A stretch of DNA of 64,000 bases from Hyphomonadaceae bacterium (GTDB lineage Bacteria > Pseudomonadota > Alphaproteobacteria > Caulobacterales > Aquidulcibacteraceae): assembly GCA_016791425.1 (NCBI GenBank), contig JAEUMQ010000001.1:127138-191137 (forward strand), written 5' to 3'. Positions within the stretch are counted from its first letter, which is position 1. Each line of letters opens with the position of its first letter. Under the pieces are notes generated by a model. It saw only the letters and a program-made list of their open reading frames with translations, did not search any database and was not told the DNA's origin. Below are positions 59,589-64,000 of the stretch, piece by piece. The translations under genes and the position numbers were made by a program.

Positions 59589-61430
59589 ATGTCCGCGCTT
59601 CTGGCGCTCGCGCTCGTCGCCTGCGGCGGGGGAGATCAGAAGGCGCCGGTCTCGGCGTTCTCCGGCCGGGTGCAGGACTGGACAGCGGAAATTCTGCGGG
59701 ACAGCCCCGAACTCGCCGCGCGCGCCGGCGTATCGGAGGCGATCGCCGGCTCCTATCGCGACCGGCTGAGCGACCGCTCGATCGCCGCCGACGAGCTTCG
59801 CCGCACAGCCGCACTGCGGCGCCTGGTCGAGATCCGCGGCTTCGACCGGGCCGCGCTCTCCCCTGCGGAGGCGCGCACCTATTCCATTCTGGCCTCGCAA
59901 TTCGCCGACGCCGCCGCGGTCGCCGACTTCCGGTACGGCGACTTCCATCCGCTCGACGGCGCCCGCCCCTACGTCCTCGACCAGCAGGAGAGCGCGTTCA
60001 TCGAGCTGCCCGACTTCCTCGACGTGCGCCACCCGATCGCCAACCTCGCCGACGCGGAGGCCTATCTGCGCCGACTGCAGGCCACGGCCGTCGCCATCGA
60101 CGCGGAGACCGCGCGCGCCCGGCGCGACGCTGGCGATGGAACCGTCCCGCCCGACTTCATCATCGACCGCACCCTCGCCCTGCTTGATCAGGGGATCGCC
60201 GCGCCGGTCGGCGCGCGGGTCTATCTGACCAGCCTGCGCCGCAAGCTCGATGCGCTTTGGCCGGCGCCGGCAGAAGGCCAGCCCCTGTCCGCCGACCGCC
60301 GCCGGGCGAACGCGCTCTATCAGCGCGCCGAGCAGATCGTCGGTGGACGGATCGTTCCGGCCGAGCAGCGCGCGGCGGCCTATCTGCGGAGCCTGCGCGC
60401 GCAGGCGAGCCATGACGCGGGCGTCTGGCGTCTGCCCGACGGCGCGGCCTATTACGCCGCGCTGCTGCGCTTCAATACGACGACCGCGCTCACCCCCGAC
60501 CAGATCCACGCCATCGGGCTCAATCGCGTGCGCTCCTTGAACGCCGACGCCGACATCGCGCTGCGCCGCATCGGCCTCACCGAGGGAAGCGTGGGCCAGC
60601 GCCTGGCTCAGCTCACCGCCGATCCGCGTTACGCCTATCCGGACACGGACGAAGGCCGCGCCCAGCTCATCGCCGACGCCCGCGCGCGCATCGACGCAAT
60701 CATGTCGCGCGCCAACCAATGGTTCGGGCGCCTGCCGCGCGCCAAGCTCGATGTGCGCCGCGTGCCGCGCGCCGCCGAAGCCGCGAGCGCAGGCGCCTAT
60801 TACGAGGCGCCGTCCTTGGATGGAAGCCAGCCGGGCGTCTATTACATCAATCTGCGCAGCCTGTCGGAGATGACCCGGATCGACCTGCCGACGCAGGATT
60901 TCCACGAAGGCGCGCCCGGCCACCATTTCCAGACTGCGCTCGCCCAAGAGCAGACCGAGCTGCCGCTGCTCCGCCGGCTGATGAGCTTCCCCGCCTATTC
61001 CGAGGGCTGGGCGCTCTATGCCGAGCAGCTCGCCGACGAGAATGGCCTCTACGAGAACGACCATATCGGCCGCATCGGCTATCTGCGCTGGCAATTGTGG
61101 CGCGCCGCGCGGCTCGTTGTGGACACCGGCCTCCACGCCAAGCGCTGGAGCCGCGAGCAGGCGATCGAATATCTCGCCGCCACCACCGGCGATGCGCTGC
61201 CCGTGATCGTGACCGAAGTGGAGCGCTACGCGGCCTCGCCCGGGCAGGCGTGCGCGTACGAGCTGGGCCGGCGCGAGATCGCGCGTCTCCGCGACGAGGC
61301 GCGCCGCGCGCGCGGAACGGCGTTCGAGCTGCGCGCCTTCCATGACGTGGTGCTCTTGAGCGGCGAAGTTCCCTTGCCCGTGCTCGACGAGATCGTCACC
61401 GGCTGGGTGGCGCAACGCACCGGCCGCTGA
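59589..61430 (+). CDS. DUF885 family lipoprotein (peptidase-like)
   Basis: 613 residues from the ATG at 59589: MSALLALALVACGGGDQKAP is a lipoprotein signal with the lipobox Cys. The open frame goes back to 59427, but without a signal. The DUF885 body includes the metal-type motif DFHEGAPGHHFQTALAQE (HExxPGHH) near the C-terminal third, FPAYSEGWALYAEQLADENGLYE, and ARRARGTAFELRAFHDVVLLSGEVPLPVLDEIV. The family is thought to be zinc carboxypeptidase-like, so a membrane-bound exported peptidase is expected. Confidence 0.88.
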   Translation: MSALLALALVACGGGDQKAPVSAFSGRVQDWTAEILRDSPELAARAGVSEAIAGSYRDRLSDRSIAADELRRTAALRRLVEIRGFDRAALSPAEARTYSILASQFADAAAVADFRYGDFHPLDGARPYVLDQQESAFIELPDFLDVRHPIANLADAEAYLRRLQATAVAIDAETARARRDAGDGTVPPDFIIDRTLALLDQGIAAPVGARVYLTSLRRKLDALWPAPAEGQPLSADRRRANALYQRAEQIVGGRIVPAEQRAAAYLRSLRAQASHDAGVWRLPDGAAYYAALLRFNTTTALTPDQIHAIGLNRVRSLNADADIALRRIGLTEGSVGQRLAQLTADPRYAYPDTDEGRAQLIADARARIDAIMSRANQWFGRLPRAKLDVRRVPRAAEAASAGAYYEAPSLDGSQPGVYYINLRSLSEMTRIDLPTQDFHEGAPGHHFQTALAQEQTELPLLRRLMSFPAYSEGWALYAEQLADENGLYENDHIGRIGYLRWQLWRAARLVVDTGLHAKRWSREQAIEYLAATTGDALPVIVTEVERYAASPGQACAYELGRREIARLRDEARRARGTAFELRAFHDVVLLSGEVPLPVLDEIVTGWVAQRTGR

Positions 61431-61451
61431 GAGAGGCCTTGCAGGAAGCGG

Positions 61452-61472
61452 CCCTTTCCCTCCCCGCGAGCG
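61452..61472. repeat. Short GC-rich hairpin between convergent genes
   Basis: CCCTCCCCGCGAGCGGAGAGGG forms an imperfect stem between the DUF885 stop (61430) and the OmpW stop (61493). It resembles half of the paired-hairpin elements and may end transcription on both strands. Confidence 0.5.
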
Positions 61473-61492
61473 GAGAGGGATGATCGCGAACG

Positions 61493-62134
61493 TCAGAACC
61501 TGTAGCCGATCCCGACCGCGAACACCCAAGGGTCGATATCGACGCTCGCGTCGATGCGCGTGGCGCCGGCATCGATCGCCACGTCCGTATCGATCCAGAT
61601 CTTGCGCGCATCGATATTGATCGACCAGCGATCGTTGAGGCGATAATCGGCGCCGATCTGCAGCGCCGGCCCGAATGAATCGTCGTATTGGATGCCGGTG
61701 ACCGGCCCTGCGTCGGGAGCGTCGGCGTTGAAGAAGTGCGTGTAGTTCACGCCCGCCCCGACATAAGGCTCGAACGGCCCGAAATCCGTCCAGCGGTATT
61801 TGAGCGTGACCGTCGGCGGGAAGTGCGTGACCTTGCCGAGATCGACGGGCCCAAGCGCTGTGTCCACCGCGCCGACATCATGGCGCGCGATGCAGCAGAG
61901 CAATTCTGCCGAGACGTTCTCGTTGAAGAACCATTCCAGCTGCACGGACGGAACCCATTCGTCGGAGATATCCACATCGCCGCCGATGAGCGAGATGTCG
62001 GCGCCTGCGTCCGGGATGACGCCCGCGACGCCGACCTTCACCTGCAAATGATCCTTGATCGTAAATGCCTGCGCAGGCGCCGCCAGCGCCAGCGAGGCGC
62101 CGGCGACCAGCGCCAAGACCTTGAAAAGCTTCAT
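61493..62134 (-). CDS. OmpW family outer-membrane protein
   Basis: 213 residues from the ATG at 62134, with signal peptide MKLFKVLALVAGASLALAAPAQA. The barrel shows FTIKDHLQVKVGVAGVIPDAGADISLIGGDVDISDEWVPSVQLEWFFNENVSAELLCCIARHDVGA, typical of OmpW, and PPTVTLKYRWTDFGPFEPYVGAGVNYTHFF. The end DPWVFAVGIGYRF is the expected C-terminal aromatic strand. OmpW forms a small eight-stranded channel for hydrophobic molecules. Divergent from the VWA lipoprotein gene. Confidence 0.93.
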   Translation of the reverse strand: MKLFKVLALVAGASLALAAPAQAFTIKDHLQVKVGVAGVIPDAGADISLIGGDVDISDEWVPSVQLEWFFNENVSAELLCCIARHDVGAVDTALGPVDLGKVTHFPPTVTLKYRWTDFGPFEPYVGAGVNYTHFFNADAPDAGPVTGIQYDDSFGPALQIGADYRLNDRWSINIDARKIWIDTDVAIDAGATRIDASVDIDPWVFAVGIGYRF

Positions 62135-62356
62135 CGGATGATCCCCCATCGGAACGCGGACGTGCGCTCCTGAAAAATGACGCGCACGTCACTTGGCCGG
62201 CTTGATCGGGATCAATCCGCAGGCGGACATTTCCGCGCAGGGCCGCCCGCGCACGGATTGTCGAGCCAAAGCCCATAAGCCGCCCCATCTCCGCCCCGAT
62301 CCGGGCGCGTGCTCGCGACGCTCCGTATCGGGAGCACGACATTGGGGAGGGATCGC

Positions 62357-64000
62357 ATGGGCGCCCAACAGCGCAACCCGTCAGCGCGTGCGCGCATTGT
62401 TCCGGTTCTGGCGGCCATGCTGGCGCTGAGCGTCGCCGCCTGCGCGAGCCAGAAGGTCGCCGAGCAGAACGCCGACGAGGCGATCGTCACCACCGGCTCG
62501 CGCGTCGATCAGCCGTCTGTCGTTCCGCCCCCGCCGCCCGCGCCGCCGCCGCCCCCGCCCATGCAGGACGCAATGGCGCGTCCAGGCCGCGCGATGGAAG
62601 GCCGCATGATGATGCGCGCCGCGCCCGCGATCGGCGGCATCGTCGGCGGCAATTATGCGCAATCGGCGCCTCAGCCGATGCCCGGCACGATCGATCGCGA
62701 ACGCTATGAGAATGTCGAGGCCAATCCGGTGAAGCAGGTCGCGACCGATCCGGTCTCGACCTTCTCGGTGGACGTGGACACCGCGTCCTATTCGAACGTG
62801 CGCCGCTTCCTCAATCAGGGCCAGCTGCCGCCGCGCGACGCGGTGCGCATCGAAGAGCTGATCAATTATTTCGATTACGATTATCGTTTGCCGCGCGAGC
62901 GCACGCGCCCATTCGAGCCGACCGTGTCGATGGTTCCTTCGCCCTGGGCACAGGGTCGCACGCTGCTGCACATCGGCCTGCAAGGCTATGACATCGTGCC
63001 CGCGACGCGCCCGCCCTTGAACCTCGTGCTGCTGCTCGACGTGTCCGGCTCGATGAGCTCGCCCGACAAGCTGCCGCTGGTGATCCAGAGCATGCGCCTG
63101 CTGGTCGATCAGCTGAACGCACGCGACCGCATTTCGATCGTCGTCTATGCCGGCGCCGCAGGCGCGGTGCTGGAGCCGACGCCGGGCAATGAGAAGGCCC
63201 GCATCCTCGCGGCGCTCGAGCAATTGCAGGCCGGCGGCTCGACGGCCGGCGGCGCAGGCCTCGCGCTCGCCTACTCGCTGGCTGAGCGCAATCTCAACCG
63301 CAACGCCGTCAATCGCGTCATCCTCGCCACCGACGGCGATTTCAATGTCGGCGTCGCCGACAATGAGCGCCTGGAGGATTTCGTGACGCGCAAGCGCGAG
63401 ACGGGAATCTATCTTTCCGTGCTGGGCTTCGGCGGCGGCAATTACAACGACTCGCTGATGCAGACGCTGGCGCAGAACGGCAACGGCGTGGCCGCCTATA
63501 TCGACACGCTCGCCGAGGCCCGCCGCGTCCTGAAGGACGAGATGGCCTCCTCGATGTTCCCGATCGCCAACGACGTGAAGATCCAGGTGGAGTTCAATCC
63601 CGGCCGCGTCGCCGAATACCGGCTCATCGGCTACGAGACGCGCATGCTCCGCCGCGAGGACTTCAACAACGATCGCGTCGATGCCGGCGAGATCGGGTCA
63701 GGCCACGCGGTGACGGCGATCTATGAGCTGACCGCGCCCGGCGGCCGCACGCTGAACGATCCCCTGCGCTACCAGCAGGGCGCGCAGGCGCCGCCCGCCG
63801 CGACGGGGTCGGAGATCGCCTTCCTGCGCATCCGGTACAAGCTGCCAGGCGCGAGCGAGAGCCGGCTGATCGAGCGGCCGATCACCAGCGCGGACATGTC
63901 CGCCTCCCTCGCGGCGGCGCCGGAGCAGACCCGCTGGGCGACGGCGGTCGCCGGCTTCGGCCAGCTCCTGCGCGCCGATCCCTACCTCGACCGTTCCTAT
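62357..64000 (+). CDS. VWA-domain lipoprotein, YfbK-like (partial, cut by window end)
   Basis: The frame is open from the ATG at 62357 to the window edge, 548 residues so far. VLAAMLALSVAACASQKVAEQ is a lipoprotein signal; a Pro-rich stretch (PPPPPAPPPPPPM) follows. NPVKQVATDPVSTFSVDVDTASYSNVRRFLNQGQLPPRDAVRIEELINYFDYDY is the N-terminal part of the YfbK-like family. The VWA domain has the MIDAS DVSGSMS and LATDGDFNVGV. The start of the DUF3520-type C-terminal domain is visible (GEIGSGHAVTAIYEL). It is an envelope protein, perhaps metal-dependent binding; the C-terminus is missing here. Confidence 0.9.
   Translation, partial: MGAQQRNPSARARIVPVLAAMLALSVAACASQKVAEQNADEAIVTTGSRVDQPSVVPPPPPAPPPPPPMQDAMARPGRAMEGRMMMRAAPAIGGIVGGNYAQSAPQPMPGTIDRERYENVEANPVKQVATDPVSTFSVDVDTASYSNVRRFLNQGQLPPRDAVRIEELINYFDYDYRLPRERTRPFEPTVSMVPSPWAQGRTLLHIGLQGYDIVPATRPPLNLVLLLDVSGSMSSPDKLPLVIQSMRLLVDQLNARDRISIVVYAGAAGAVLEPTPGNEKARILAALEQLQAGGSTAGGAGLALAYSLAERNLNRNAVNRVILATDGDFNVGVADNERLEDFVTRKRETGIYLSVLGFGGGNYNDSLMQTLAQNGNGVAAYIDTLAEARRVLKDEMASSMFPIANDVKIQVEFNPGRVAEYRLIGYETRMLRREDFNNDRVDAGEIGSGHAVTAIYELTAPGGRTLNDPLRYQQGAQAPPAATGSEIAFLRIRYKLPGASESRLIERPITSADMSASLAAAPEQTRWATAVAGFGQLLRADPYLDRSY

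Overview
The window is GC-rich, densely coded DNA from an alphaproteobacterium. The best fit is the Caulobacterales/Hyphomonadaceae lineage: it has a perfect CtrA-type box in front of flgB, an ispA-dxs pair, a CIRCE-controlled groESL operon, the long HisG plus HisZ, a SapC gene, a DUF4168 lipoprotein and an RcnB-family protein. The lineage is inferred from gene content only. I see no rRNA, tRNA, CRISPR array, transposase or prophage.

Layout. 1-1469: proximal-rod and export-adapter genes flgB-flgC-fliE. 1470-2988: a lower-GC two-gene island, a winged-helix-like protein translationally coupled to a HEPN-like protein, ending tail-to-tail on dxs. 2985-5824: isoprenoid genes ispA-dxs. 5883-10048: an accessory stretch with a DUF4168 lipoprotein, a TIR/Pro-rich/transmembrane protein, an unknown gene and a decayed toxin-antitoxin pair lying between two copies of the csaA 3' end. 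10045-12947: xseB, a histidine phosphatase, a histone-deacetylase-like enzyme and tsaC/sua5. 13216-15998: a YceI operon whose last gene fuses cytochrome b561 to YceI. 16149-24951: oxidoreductases (acyl-CoA dehydrogenase, SDRs, FAD oxidase with divergent LysR, NmrA protein, 1-Cys peroxiredoxin, MBL hydrolase), a cold-shock gene and an NTF2-like gene. 25074-35360: TonB-like protein, TspO, RlmJ, DUF2235, a five-gene MBL/YbjQ/DUF6326 cluster, carboxylesterase, membrane protein and another SDR. 35459-39807: tadA, ABM monooxygenase, RluB-type synthase, a small unknown pair, TerC and an aminotransferase. 39890-44827: RcnB-like protein, groES-groEL and a membrane protein with two OB-like domains. 45141-49634: LytS-type kinase, NhaA and a TonB receptor. 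49921-53595: hisS-hisZ-hisG. 53742-58214: MarR-GNAT regulator, two mini-proteins, DsbD with a redoxin partner and a MaoC-like protein. 58444-64000: SapC, a DUF885 lipoprotein, OmpW and a VWA lipoprotein cut by the window edge.

The most notable items are the wHTH-HEPN island, the membrane-anchored TIR protein, the degraded toxin-antitoxin cassette bounded by a duplicated csaA end, and a family of intergenic elements made of paired GC-rich hairpins. Most other genes are ordinary chromosomal functions, often linked by 4-base ATGA overlaps.
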